Numbered from the stretch's first letter, positions 1 through 11,499 are shown. The stretch: DNA of 64,000 nucleotides from Alviniconcha marisindica (GCA_018857735.1 JABMCL010000191.1:223501-287500), one strand, 5' to 3'. The notes: generated from the letters alone by a model not told the origin. Made by a program: numbers and translations.

Positions 1-479
1 ACACAGTTGGGTCAGTCTCCTGAGAACTGGCAGCGAAGGAAATACCTCAGTGTTTGCACAAATTTATGGTGAAGTTAAGCTCTTTTTCTTTTCTTTTAAA
101 TATTCAGTTTAATACAAAATATTGGTTTTAGTGCATGTACCATCTAAGTATTATGCACACCTTATGGTAATGCCCAGATTAAATTTGTTCCATAATAGAA
201 CATCTCTCATATCAGTTTACTTTTATTTTTACCTAACTGTTAGGTGCATACAAGTGTATGACTGAAAAGGAATCTGAGGCTGAAATGGGGAGAAGGAGCA
301 GGTGTCTTGCTCATAGATGTGATACATCCATTCTGCTTCATCCTCCCCATCCATCCATCCAAATGCTCAATCCACCCCAAACAAGAAAAAACAAAAAGGG
401 CAAGTGAAGGAAATTGAGATAACAGCTAGAATGTTGGCAGATCCAGTCAGGTCAGAGGCGCACAGGGAATGGAACAGAC

Positions 480-1480
480 CGCAAGCTGCACACACAGCCT
501 ACCAACTATCATCTCCTAGCTGCGCAACAAGAGCCATACAAAAAAGCATGACTCTTAACCAAAAATGTTTGAGAACTGTCTGGGGAAAAAAGCTAGGGGA
601 ATGGACCATTAGCAAAAAAATTACAAGACAGAAAGGGTAAGAGGACTAGGCCGAAAAACGAGAGAGGAGATAAAAAAGAAGAATCAAATGACAGCCTTGA
701 GATTCCAGACAGGGGGTGGCATCAGACATCCCTGGCCTCCCTTCAGGGCAGGCATACAGAGATGATGCCACGGAAGAACAGAGGAATGGAAGGAGAGAAG
801 GAATAAAGCTGAGAGCAGATGAATACAGAAAGTGAAAAAGTGAAACTGAGAACACCAATCCAGAAATGAATAACGCTGAAGACTACAATTCATATGAGTT
901 GGTTATGGCAAAGCGGAGGGAAGTTATAAGGGAACACAGAGCAAAGTTGACACCACAAAAGAAAATGTGGACCAACAAAAAGAAAAGATGCGAGAGAAGC
1001 TGAGAGAGAAGAAGCAGACGCAGAAAAGAGCAACAATAAAGAAGCAACAGCTGAGGCAGCTGAGAGAGCAAAAACAACAAACATTATATAAATTATGCAT
1101 CATGGTAAATACTGCCTACCAACAATTGTCTCCTAGCTGCTCAACAAGAGCCAAATACAAAAAACAAAAATATCTCTTAAAAAATATTGAGAGAATTTCT
1201 GGAGAGAAAAAAAGTCAGGAGAGTGGACCATTAGCAAAAAAACATGACCAAAAACTATCCCTTAAAAAATGTTGAGAGAATTGCTGGAAAAAAAAAGGCA
1301 GGAGAATTGACCATTAGCACAAAAATGATAAGACTGAGAGCAAAAGGATGAGGCAGAAAAATGAGATGAGACAGGAAAGGGGAATCAAATGACAGCCCTG
1401 CGATTCCAGACAGGAGGATATCCATCAGACATCCCTGGCCTCCCTTCGGTGGCTCCACGGAAAAAGAAGACGGCATTAGA
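480..1480 (+). repeat. Degenerate internally duplicated A-rich repeat
   Basis: Two blocks recur in the same order. CCTACCAAC...TCTCCTAGCTGC...CAACAAGAGCC occurs near 496 and near 1112. AAATGACAGCC...GATTCCAGACAGG...ATCAGACATCCCTGGCCTCCC occurs near 688 and near 1388. A third, ~90-bp module containing GGACCATTAGCA occurs near 600, 1225 and 1305. The arrangement suggests a duplicated, decayed transposon segment. No family was recognised. Confidence 0.55.
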
Positions 1481-1682
1481 GAGAAGAGGTTTAGTGGCAG
1501 AAAATGCCAGAGCTGGCCCCTTTAAGCTTCAGGCTGTGGACCACTTAATGATCAGAGTAACCAGAAAGCATGCAGCTTCTTGAGCATGGTGTACTCAAGT
1601 TATAGATCACCTGCAAAAAGAAGTGCAGTCCTGAAAACGAGCCAAAAGACCACCAGAGCACGAGGAACAAAAGAAGACCAGC

Positions 1683-2345
1683 ATGCAAGCTAATCAAAGA
1701 AATGGCCATGTTTTTTTCAAAACGAAACAGGACCCATACCCACCTGAACAAACTGGTCAACAGAGAGACTGGACTGGCAAAGTTTGTTCCACAAAAGTAC
1801 CAAAAAAATGGGGTCTCTCACTGAAGCCAAATGAAGGCCAAGAGGTGTACGGAAGATGGCAAAGTCTGGAATCAGTGATTCAGATTGTGCGAGTACCGCG
1901 AGAACTATTGGCTGAAGATTACTCCTGTAACCTGCATCACTGCAAATCAATCAGGTGGGGGCAGGGGTACGTTATCAAACTGGAAGGCTAACCCTCGCCT
2001 TTGAAGTACTGTGTAGGAGAAACATTTTGGCATCACTGGACAAACAAAAAGATCTGCAGTGGCACTGTGTTGCATCACATCAAGTCCACTGGCACAGAAG
2101 GCACACAACAAGCTAGATACATGCCTCACATGTTTTTGCCCAAACTGCCTGACACAGATGACTTTCCACAGAAACAGAAGGACCTTGGAAAGAGCATTCT
2201 CTCATTCCCAATGAGGTATGTTCCCATGCCCAACCCAAGCCCGTCCATCATCTGTTGCCTCAGCCCAATCTACATCCTCAGCTGTGCCACCACCACATCA
2301 GCAGGACCAGCTGACAGCCACCACAACATCAGCAGGACCAACTGA
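1683..2345 (+). pseudogene. Decayed coding remnant, family not recognised
   Basis: A single reading frame is open for about 220 codons with only one stop, at 1989-1991. The segments on both sides look protein-like, for example VYGRWQSLESVIQIVRVPRE and KYCVGETFWHHWTNKKICSG. It lies just downstream of the A-rich repeated block. This arrangement would suit the carboxyl part of a transposon protein, but I cannot name it. Chance openness in AG-rich DNA is the alternative. Confidence 0.3.
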
Positions 2346-3143
2346 CACAGCCACAGCAGGACCAGTTGACACAGCCACCACCACCTCAGCCAGATCAGTC
2401 ATAAAAACTTCATTAATTATAAAGTACTAATAAAAACAAAGGTCAAACTGGCTCCTCCACCTACATAATTTATGCATTTGTGGTGTCTGCTGTAACATGC
2501 AAGGCACTGACTGATGATGTTAATACAATATATAATTAATCAAGTTCCTGCCATCTTGACAATTCTGTGTCTTGTGTTTATATAGCAATATACATAGGAG
2601 ATATTACCATTTCATTTCCAAATAAGAACACAAAAAAGTTCACTCTTTGTATCCTCTATGCCACCAGTTTTCAGGAGAATGACCCATACACCACACACAC
2701 ACAATGTACGTATACACACACACACTGAAATTGACTGTTCTGTTGGTTTAAGGGCATCTTCAAGTTCTTTGCTCGTGTCCAAGACACTGACTTCTGGTTG
2801 CTTTTGTGAGATAAATCCACTGCAACCACAGAGTAAAATGGTCATTTAACAATGTCTAAATATTAACGGAGCATGCCCAAATATTAAGGGAACTTGTTCA
2901 GAATAATATAACCATGATAGATTTTGATTTTTTAGTAACACTAACAGCAGTAAAAGGACAGCATCAATCAGATTGTTGCTGTCAATACAAACACAGGGAA
3001 CATGCAATTTACTGAGTATCATACTTGTTGGTTTTGAGGTATTAGGGGAAGCCCCTGTAAAACACACCATGTTAAAACACTGTTAAGCCCATTAAGTTAT
3101 ATTTTGAGGACAAATTCACACTTTCTGTGCACACAACATTTAC

Positions 3144-3275
3144 CTGAAGTGGGGCTAGGGTGTCTTTGTAAGGACACTTGGTGGTCCAGTGGTCGCCCTT
3201 ACAGATACGACATTGCACAATCTTCTGGTTCTTCAGCTTGCCCAGTGGATCCTCTTCCTCCTCTGGCTGTTTTTG
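3144..3275 (-). CDS. EIF3G: EIF3G coding exon 6, zinc knuckle
   Basis: This is a 132-nt, phase-0 exon of 44 residues. It encodes EEEEDPLGKLKNQKIVQ and then CRICKGDHWTTKCPYKDTL, a CX2CX4HX4C zinc knuckle. It ends ...APLQ before a GTAAAT donor. It is the last EIF3G exon found in the window. Confidence 0.93.
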
Positions 3276-6200
3276 CTGGAGACAGACAACCAAAACAGGT
3301 TACACAGCACACACAAACAATCACAATACCCCTTCAGGCATAAGCCTGGCTGGGTAATATGCCCTCTGGATTAAGTTGGATCAGTTTTCCTGGTCAGTCC
3401 ATCCTCATTAAAACAATTATGATCACGTCTCTGGCAAGAGACCCCTGCAGCTGATCAACATTAAAACTATAACTATTTAAGAGACCCATTACAAACACAG
3501 TGACCATATCCCACAACCAGCCTTCACACATGTGACAACAACAAAAAGAGGGGCCATGGCCAGTTCAACTAACATGCTGAGCTGCAAACTCCAACTGGTA
3601 TGGCTTCAACCTCTGATCAAGGCAGGGTGAAGGACTTTATCAATTCTCAAATCAACCCCTGTGCAGACTCATCAGCGCTGGCTTCACTGTCATGTGTAAT
3701 GGCGCATACGCTAAAGATTCCACATCCACCTTTTCATAAGAAAAGGTTCAAGGAGGTCAAGAAACACAGATGCCACATGAAAGCAGTGTACCTGTATTCA
3801 TCAGAATGATAACCATGGTTGCTCTGAAACTGACACTAGTGACAGCCTGTTCACATCTGCGTGTCAGCAGATATATACTCCTGGAACTGTAAAGGCATCA
3901 GTTATTTAGGGACATGGACCATATATGGCCTGTACCATATAATTATGGTTTGTACACCAACTAAAAGCAAATTCTGTTCCATAATCTCTTGAATAAAATA
4001 TTTCCTAAAACTTCACACATAACAACCAAACCCGCAGTTCTTGTGATTTCTTCTGTGCTCAATGTGGCAACAGTCATGACACATGTTCATGGTCTGTCAA
4101 AACCAACATTACACAACTGCAACTGAATAACAGACTACAGGAAGATCAGTGGAACAAATCAATGGTCCAAACCTCACTGCTGTTGACAAACTGCATGAAG
4201 ATTTCTTCTGAGAGGATTGTGTTGGCAGGGTTGGGACCAGGTGGATCTCTCTCCGCTGCACCAAATTTCTTCCATGTCTGAAACAATGCACCCAGATCAT
4301 ACTGATTTTGTTCTTAGACTGAAAATTAACTAACTACACTGGTTTATAAATTTGATAATTTGTTGGACATGCCACTTTTTTCATGTTGGAAACACATACA
4401 TACAAACAAAATGGATATATATAAAAGCATGCATTTGTCCTGCGGTCTGCAGCAGTTTGCTGGATCATTTGTCAGATTCAAATACTGAAACAGTGAAAGC
4501 TTCGGCACTAGTGCAAAGATGCTAGGATGGGAATCAGAACTCGGTACAATTCCACAATGGCTGTCCTGTTAGTTCACAAAAATATGTGGTTTATGGACAC
4601 TGTCTTATGACTTTGCCCCCAACAATTAATAAAATATACAAATGGCACACACTGCTGCCCATCTTCATGCAGAATCATTCTGGTGGTGATTGTACTGTTA
4701 GGAGGTATAGGTCCCCCTATCTCCTACGATCTTGATCTCCACCAGTACCCCCCCCACCCACCCTCTTCCCAAGACAACTTGGTGTTAAGCACACTAAAAA
4801 GGGCTGGAATGGAAGGTTATTTATCATGGCCTCATTCCTGACCACCCACCTTCCTTTGCGCTATAGACTTGGACACTTTGAGGGTCTCAGTCTTGTACGT
4901 CTTCACCGTCTGAAAACAACAACAGTCAATAAATGTTAACACAGGGCCAGGCATGAACAGAAAAATAAGCAAAGTTATTATAATAAAATTTACACATATA
5001 AAAGCTTTCTGCATCATTCCAGTGCATGGCTGCTGGCAGAGAACATCAAATGACTTTTGAAATGAAAACTATTCCTCTTTGTGTAAATGTCTGCTCCTGA
5101 TCTTGGCTGTCTGTTACTAAGACTAAAACACCACTGGACAATGTGCAGGACAGCACTACTGTTAAGCAAACATGCTTCTTCATGAGTGGCTGCAGGAGTG
5201 TTTGTCAAAGAGAATTTTTATGTCCTGACCTGACATTAGACATACCTTGACAATTTTCATGATCTGACCTTACATCCCTTCACGCCATGACACACTTGAG
5301 CACTCTTTCATCACACAACTTGATGTACCTTGACAATTTTCCCCTCCTCATTGTACTTGTACTCTGTGATCTTTTTCAGTCCTTTTTTTTCATCAAACTC
5401 CTCTGTGTTTGGCGGCAGCACCCCTGAAAGCACCCCTGCACAAGACAGTGTAAACAGGATATTTTGATACATTGCATAAAGATACAACAAGGACCACATC
5501 TTTTTGGCACCTTACACTGAATCAACAAAGCACTCCACAGACACCACACGTGCAACAAGAGACACAACAACAGAGACCTGTATCACCTACACGGCTACAG
5601 TAACTATCACCTGGCATGGGTAAATGAGGTAATGCAAAGCACATAAATAACTCCATCAAATGCACATCCTCTGCCCCCCCCCCCCCCCACACACACACAC
5701 TATATATGAGCCTGTGCCAAAAGGTGCTCGGCGAGGACCATCCATTTTTTGGTCGTAAATGCTTCTTCAGGTTTAAGTTTTCTCTAACAAACCTAACTTT
5801 ATCTGAAAGAGTATGCATAAGAGATAATAAAGATAAACCTGACCCAAAGTCAGTTTGAGTTAGTAAATATGAAAATTTAAACAAGTCCGGGCCGAAAATC
5901 GGCAAAGGAAGGTGGACATTTTGTGCACCGATTCAGTTGTCGTTTGTTTGCATCTTTCTTCTTAGGCAATTTTCCCTTTGCTGCCTGACAGGACATAGTC
6001 AAAGCTTTTTAATGCTTGAGAAAACGGCTCATAACTATTTGTAAAATCTGAATAATTGAAATAAACATATGTTTATTTCGATCGAAACGCATTGGGTCCG
6101 GTTCCGATGCTGACGAAAATGTTCGTCTGCTACTATTCACTGCGGACTTGTGGGTGGTGAAACAAAGAAGCTGTTGCTAAAATCAGTGTTTAGTCGAAAG

Positions 6201-7514
6201 CAGTGATAATAAAAGCGTTGGATTCTGTTCGTAATAAACAACTTCAAGTTTAAAATTTAAAGTTTTTATTTTGTCAGTCTGTTACGGTCGAAGAATTGCC
6301 GATTCTGGGGATAAACGTCAGATTTTGTGACCGCGGTCTTTTTGCACAAAGCGCGGCCATGTTTACCCACAGTGCTTTGCGCCTACTTTCTCTTCAAACA
6401 TGGTGCCAACAAGGAACGGTGAGTGAATTTTCGATCTGGGTCATGTACCTTTTTACAGTTTTGATCGAAATGTGATGTTGCGTCCGACAGATTAAATAGT
6501 TACTTTTCATTGATAGAACGTTATTTTTGCATTTTCATTCGTAATTGTAAGCGAAGTGACCATTATTAAACAGGTTTCGGTCGGCAGTGTGCAAATTCAA
6601 AGTGATGTCTTCGTTCGATAGCCCGCTGTTTCTCGGATGACACAAGTCTTAGGTCAGTGTTTCGATCGCGAGTGACCGAATTTTGCACAGTAATGTCCAC
6701 GTTTCGATCAACGAACTAGTTTTTTCTTAGTGTTTCAACTGAAAGAGAAAAACTTATACGTTCAAGTGTTTACTTCGTAATGGCGAAAATACCAGTGTTT
6801 ACGACAGCACACGTTTCGGAGTTGATTTGCCGCTGTCGGACAGCGTTTTTTTCATTTGTTCAGTCGATCGGAACAGCATGATGCCATGACACAAATTCTT
6901 ACTCCTCAGTACACTTCTGCAACTCTACAGGTTTATTATTGCTGTCTGTGATGTGAACTAAGAGTTTATAAAAAAGGCATAGCCGTAAATTATCTATTTA
7001 TACCAATTTATACAAATTGTACAAACACACAACAACAACAAAAAGAAGAAGAAAGAAAAAGAAAAGAAGCATTACCATGACATTAACATTGTGATTAGGG
7101 AGATGGGTTTTTTTAAATTATTTTATCTTCCCAGGCCTTCCCATTTCCCTGGGATGAATAAAGCATATTGTTATTGTTGTTTGATTCTATTTCTAGCAGG
7201 ACAAATGCATTCTAAAGTGTGTGCTGAAACTAGTGAAAGCCAGAATAGAATTTTTTAACTGATGTAGTTTTATATGTGCATTGCAGTACAAATACAATAC
7301 AGTGCAGCATATAAAGTAGAATTATTGTGACAATTCACTATAAATATGCAACATGAAGACAAAAAATTCATACAACACAAAATACAATACACTGTGGCAC
7401 AATGTAGGGTGGGGGTGGAAGTTAGTAGGGATGAAAAGACCAAATGAACAGAAATTAAAAAAGGAGGGGGTAACTGGTATTTGTGTTATTATGTTTCAAC
7501 TACAGCACTATATA

Positions 7515-7557
<43 letters not shown>

Positions 7558-10500
7558 TATAGATGTTAGTAATATTACCTAATGTCTGATATAGATATGT
7601 ATATATATTCGGGGAAAGTCAAAACACACACGTGCGCGTGCAGACACACACAATATCTTATATGCATGTAGGTCTCCAGAGTTGCATACCTATAAATAAG
7701 GAGACATATCCTCAAAAACAGTTGTTATATTGCCTTATTTTGTACACATGCATGTTTCTTTTCAGGCTAAAGAGGTCGATGCTCCAAAAGGGCAAGAGCA
7801 AGTGTTTTTCATGACACAGCAGGACAACATTAGTGGAACATGAAGCCAGATTCGTCCTGGGAAGCACTGCAGTACTTAGGAACAGCAGAGAAATAAAGAT
7901 ATGTCTCAATGCTGAAGTGCCAACTCACTGAAAACAAATCTTTAAATTTATTAGGATGGGAAGAATTAGTGTTAACATGGAAAATTCTCTATGCTTTGTC
8001 ATCAGTTTCCAGATTTTGCATTACTGTTTCTGGTTACTTACAATGTGTTACAGTTGTTATTCCAGGTAGTGAGACTTGAATGCCAAATCAATGTCTTTCG
8101 TAATTGAATTTTACCTGCTGTTAACAATAGGGTATAGGGTGAATGTACATTTGTAATTCACATGGTTTTCTGTTTTGTCAATGAAAGAATAATAATGACA
8201 ACTTGGCTGTACTTTTTCTAAGTCACATACTGACTGTCCAGTGTTACATATTCCATTGTGTCCTCTGATATGCGAGGCATCCGACAGTGCATTACTTTAA
8301 ATAATGGTTTCGGCCTTGTTCAGTATTTACAGCAATGTGTCAGATGTAGGAAACTAAGTGATTTTATTAGCTGTGCATATGTTTTACAGGAAAGGAAGTG
8401 TTGTGTCCACCATAGAGTTGTTGACATCCAACAGATAAAATGCTGAAAAAGGGCCTTTGACAAAATTACAACTATACAAGCAACTTGTTTAGTGCTGCAG
8501 TCATTAAAACCACTACTAAATCAGCTGGTAACATTTTGTTGCAGTGTAGGAAATCAGCACTGTTATTTTATAAGCTGTGTATTGTGAGCATGGGAAATGT
8601 TATGTCCATCCAATAATCGTTACATCCGACAGATAAAATGTCAAAAAATGTTGTTGATAACCTTATTTCATGCTGCAGTCATGGAAACAACTATGCTTCA
8701 TAAATTCTAATAAACACATCCTATTTTTGATTCAGTGTTGTGTTTCATTTTCATTTTATTAAAAAAATAAAAGGTGGCAGTCTGTCGGATGTAACACAGG
8801 ACATCATTGTTATGATTTTGAATATGAAATAAAAAGTGAATTGAGTCAATTTAAGTTTTACTGTCTTGTTATAAACGATGGATGTTTATTTTCCCACAGA
8901 TTGATAGCAATCATTAAATTCAAGGTTTAAATCAAAACAAACATTGTGTCCTGTGTTGCATCCGACAGATTCAGGTGTCCGTGTTTAAATGTCTTTTTCT
9001 CAGACTTGCTTCATCAAGTTATCTTTTTAAGACCTGAAATGTATATAAAAAAGACTTATCTTTTAAATGGTGTTACTTGCTAAATGACTTTTCTGGTTTT
9101 ATTTTTCACCCTAATGTCCACCTTCTAAGCAGCACCTTTTGGCACATGCTCATATATATAAAGAATTATACAGCACGTCAGTTTCATATTCATAATCACA
9201 ATTAGATAATAAGTCCATATGAATAACATTACAAAGATTGGTAGTGGTAATACCATTAACGGTATATATTTAATACAGTAATAGTAAAACAGCCAGTGAA
9301 ATGCTTGGCTGAATGGTTAGGGACCCAAGCAAAGAAACATCAAAATTCAAATCAATGTGAATGGAATAAAACTTTATTTTTAATGAGGGTCACACTCACA
9401 GTCACAGCAGATTTTCTGTTGACCTATATGGTTTTGTTTATTAAAAATTATGAAAGACGCAAGTAATGCTTTATTTATTTTTAGATCAATACATGTGCTA
9501 TTTACTGTATCCTTCACATTTCCATACCCTTTATATTTATTTCCCTGTTTTCCTTGTCAGCATTGTAGTTTTGTCTACCAATTAATCCTGCACTGGACAA
9601 ATCACTGAATGCATCTTATTCTTAGTTGATCACAGCCAAGCAGAAATTAGTCAAGAAGTGCATGAAAGTAGGATGTATTACTAACTGAGGGCTGTCTCTG
9701 CAGGGATGTGGCAATGGAACTGGTGGGGTTACCTCCTGTTAAGTCTGATAACATTTTTCATACCAAGTAATTCTGAGTGAGTTGTTACCCCCTAGCCCAA
9801 GTAATTCTAATCTGAGGCAGAGTTCTGAGCAAAGTTAGTGTGGGGCAGAGGAAGAAAAAAAGAAAACAAAGCTCACATTTTGACAGTGGACACTGCAGTG
9901 TTGCTGCAGTGTTGCCTTCACTCTCTGACAAAATGTCATTCTCATCCTCCCAAATTTATTCAGAATCATCAATTAAGCACCCATCCACCATCCCCTTCAT
10001 CAACTTCATGCTCACTGTCATGATAATCCATCAAAACTAATAAAAGTCCATATTAGTTTTATTACTTCATTACCCAAAACTTCAGAAAACTAATACTTCT
10101 TTGACTTTGAGTCTGACTCTGACTAACCTTTATATATTTTGGCTCATTGGAAGCAGTGGAACATAAACACAACACATAGATGATAGAAAGTGATGAGAAG
10201 AAAATTCATTTTAAAAACACTTTCAGCTTGGCTGTTTTCCAAGACAACAAAGGTAGAGTTTGTGGAACATGGGGCTAACTCTGCAGGCAGCATGAATGCA
10301 AATGCAAGAAACATGGGGCTCATTCTGTGGTATGAAATGTGTTAAGCACAAGGGGTACAAAAGTACATGGTATACAAAAATTATCACTGGACACATCTGC
10401 ACATAATGCCTGATTTCTGCCTCATGGAAATCCTTAATTAAAAATTTAAACCAATTGTGCTACAAAATAGCCGAGATTCTGCAGGTCATCTGGGCCGAAC

Positions 10501-11192
10501 CAATGGCTGTAAGGCCCTATGGGATGCTGCACATATACTCTACTTTCTTTATTTGGCCACAGCTCTATTGAGCACATTAATTTTATGAATGATTGTTGCA
10601 TGTACTTCCTGATCCAGTATGTTTATTTATTCCGGCATACAGGACACTGTGACTAAACTTGGAAAATGCCTAAATTAGATGAGTATAAATCTTGGCGCAA
10701 GGTGAAGTCTGCAAACTCTTTCGACCTACTTCTGGACCATGCATGAAACTAAAAGAGGTGAAACCTACCATGTACTAAAGCGGAACATTGATACTAATGA
10801 CAGATTAGATAATGGGGTTCTCAGCAGAACAGGCCATGTCTGCGTCTGCTGTTCCCACAGCGGAGTTTTAGATAGATATGTTAACTTTTGTCCTGTCAAC
10901 AGTGAGCAAGACAGAAAGTCAGCAAAGAAAACTATCTAAGTGTTACTGTAAGGGGAAACTTCTACTTGAACAGATGGAAGAAATGGACAGAATCTGCCCG
11001 AGCCGGTTACAAGCTGCCGTCAGTCAAACGAATGTACATACCATCGTCTCCTTCGTCAACCTGCTCGGCCCAGCTTTTTCCCTTAGACCTGAAACAGCAT
11101 TAGGCACCCAGTAAATGTTCGTCCAATTCATATTTACCATAACAGAACAAAATATTGTTCTCGAAAAGGACTTACATCGTGTTTTCGGGCAT
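3144..11192 (-). CDS. EIF3G: Eukaryotic translation initiation factor 3 subunit G, N-terminal half (six coding exons; 3' end not in window)
   Basis: EIF3G is a subunit of the cytoplasmic eIF3 complex, which supports 43S pre-initiation complex assembly, scanning and re-initiation. I joined six minus-strand exons: 11192-11176, 11088-11042, 5435 (or 5423)-5329, 4909-4850, 4277-4173 and 3275-3144. Phases agree at every junction and all sites are GT-AG. They encode about 152 or 156 residues. Family hallmarks in order are SWAEQVDEGDD near residue 10, a VLPPNTEEF linker, ITEYKYNEEGKIVK, SKSIAQRK, TWKKFG with DPPGPN, and the zinc-binding knuckle CRICKGDHWTTKCPYKDTL. Human EIF3G is about 320 residues with a C-terminal RRM. 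No RRM exon was found below 3144, so the gene is cut by the left edge or separated from the rest by a long repeat-filled intron. It is divergent from the C10 gene. The start codon was chosen because ATG CCC GAA AAC ACG AT joins a perfect GTAAGT donor in the required phase. Confidence 0.9.
4173..4277 (-). CDS. EIF3G: EIF3G coding exon 5 (TWKKFG...DPPGPN...)
   Basis: This is a 105-nt, phase-0 exon of 35 residues. It contains the highly conserved WKKFG and DPPGPN motifs and ends in VNSSE before a GTTTGG donor. Confidence 0.9.
4586..4735 (+). mobile_element. 5'-truncated copy of tRNA-derived SINE family A
   Basis: The sequence matches the body of the full-length copies at 24974 and 52280. Shared pieces include GTGGTTTATGGACACTGTCT, CCCATCTTCATGCAGAATCA and the TTCTGGTGGTGATTGTA stretch. 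The tRNA-like head is missing. It lies inside the EIF3G intron between exons 4 and 5. Confidence 0.65.
4850..4909 (-). CDS. EIF3G: EIF3G coding exon 4 (TVKTYKTETLKVSKSIAQRK)
   Basis: This is a 60-nt, phase-0 exon. It has a TTTTCAG acceptor and an AAG|GTGGGT donor. The encoded 20 residues correspond to the family segment ending in a basic AxRRK-type motif. Confidence 0.88.
5329..5435 (-). CDS. EIF3G: EIF3G coding exon 3, with two possible acceptors 12 nt apart
   Basis: The exon encodes (GVLS)GVLPPNTEEFDEKK... and ITEYKYNEEGKIVK, and ends before a GTACAT donor. Acceptors ending at 5436 and at 5424 both keep the frame. They differ by four residues (GVLS). The 12-nt difference is a near-duplicate of GGGTGCTTTCAG and GGGTGCTGCCG. 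Confidence 0.85.
7500..7560. repeat. (TA)n microsatellite
   Basis: An uninterrupted TA run of about 40 bp with flanking imperfect TA units. Confidence 0.9.
8250..8985 (+). repeat. Repeated TGTGTCC...CATCCGACAGATAAAATG cassette
   Basis: The motif CATCC(G/A)ACAG(A/T) preceded by TGTGTCC or TATGTCC occurs near 8279, 8424, 8623 and 8960. It occurs on the opposite strand near 8781. Related cores are at 6483 and, inverted, at 6833. Around 8330-8520 and 8530-8700 the flanking sequence is duplicated too, including GTAGGAAA, TTATAAGCTGTG and TGCTGCAGTCAT. This resembles multiple protein-binding sites inside the element. Confidence 0.6.
11042..11088 (-). CDS. EIF3G: EIF3G coding exon 2 (SKGKSWAEQVDEGDD)
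   Basis: The exon is 47 nt and follows a CTAAT branch-like motif and a TGCTGTTTCAG acceptor. It ends GACGATG before GTATGT. It encodes the conserved acidic SWA(D/E)QV segment. One nucleotide carries over to the next exon, as exon 3 requires. Confidence 0.85.
11176..11192 (-). CDS. EIF3G: EIF3G coding exon 1 (MPENTM)
   Basis: This 17-nt coding exon starts at ATG (11192-11190) and ends in AT before a GTAAGT donor. The split ATG codon is completed by the first G of exon 2. The initial Met-Pro matches the usual start of the family. The 5' UTR continues to higher coordinates. Confidence 0.75.
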
Positions 11193-11209
11193 GACGATCA
11201 CAGCGGATA

Positions 11210-11217
11210 TGACGTCA
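11210..11217. promoter_or_regulatory. Perfect CRE (TGACGTCA) just upstream of the EIF3G start codon
   Basis: The palindrome TGACGTCA lies 17 bp upstream of the EIF3G ATG on the minus strand. It is the consensus for CREB/ATF factors. If transcription starts nearby, it would be a core-promoter or leader element of EIF3G, and possibly shared with the divergent C10 gene. Function is inferred from sequence alone. Confidence 0.5.
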
Positions 11218-11465
11218 ATAAGATGTCTATTTACAGCAATTTTTGGCAAAAAAGGAAATGTGTACGAAGTCAAGCGAAAGTCAAGTGTTGCTCATCTACG
11301 GTGCCAAGCATAATAAAACATCTACGTTTTACCATTATCTTCTCGTAGTGTGCAATATCATATGCTTCATCATTCGGTACTTCTTCATCTGGTTGGCATG
11401 GTTCAATACAGACAATTAAGCTGACCATAGAGCTTGCAAATGCAGTTTCTTCCTCACCTCCCCCG

Positions 11466-11499
<34 letters not shown>

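Larger units (their letters stand above)
1..3143. other. EIF3G intron or flank with decayed A-rich repeats
   Basis: No EIF3G exon was found here on the minus strand, although the RRM exons should follow exon 6. The stretch holds an A/AG-rich repeated block (about 480-1480), a decayed plus-strand coding remnant (1683-2345) and a short CA-rich patch near 2690. From about 2430 to 3143 I see nothing else clear. Confidence 0.5.
5701..9160. mobile_element. 3.46-kb element with 28-bp terminal inverted repeats
   Basis: The left end (5701-5728) reads TATATATGAGCCTGTGCCAA followed by AAGGTGCT. The right end (9131-9158) is its reverse complement with one mismatch. The ends lie in TA-rich flanks, compatible with TA-target insertion of a Tc1/mariner-type or other TIR element. 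No long transposase frame is visible, so the element looks non-autonomous or decayed. Inside are a repeated TCCGACAGAT cassette and a degenerate ~200-bp tandem duplication. Confidence 0.6.
5436..11041 (-). other. Large EIF3G intron 2
   Basis: This 5.6-kb intron separates exon 2 from exon 3. Most of it is the inverted-repeat element at 5701-9160. It also has a poly-C/CA patch at about 5677-5700 and a TA microsatellite at about 7511-7560. Between 9165 and 10660 I see AT-rich sequence with no recognisable feature. The open frames at 10739-11114 are chance reads across the intron and exon 2. Confidence 0.6.

Noticed and set aside
2846..3070. EIF3G exon after exon 6 beginning at the TTTACAG acceptor near 3061
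   Set aside because: In the required phase it hits a stop within 12 codons and shows no resemblance to the EIF3G linker or RRM.
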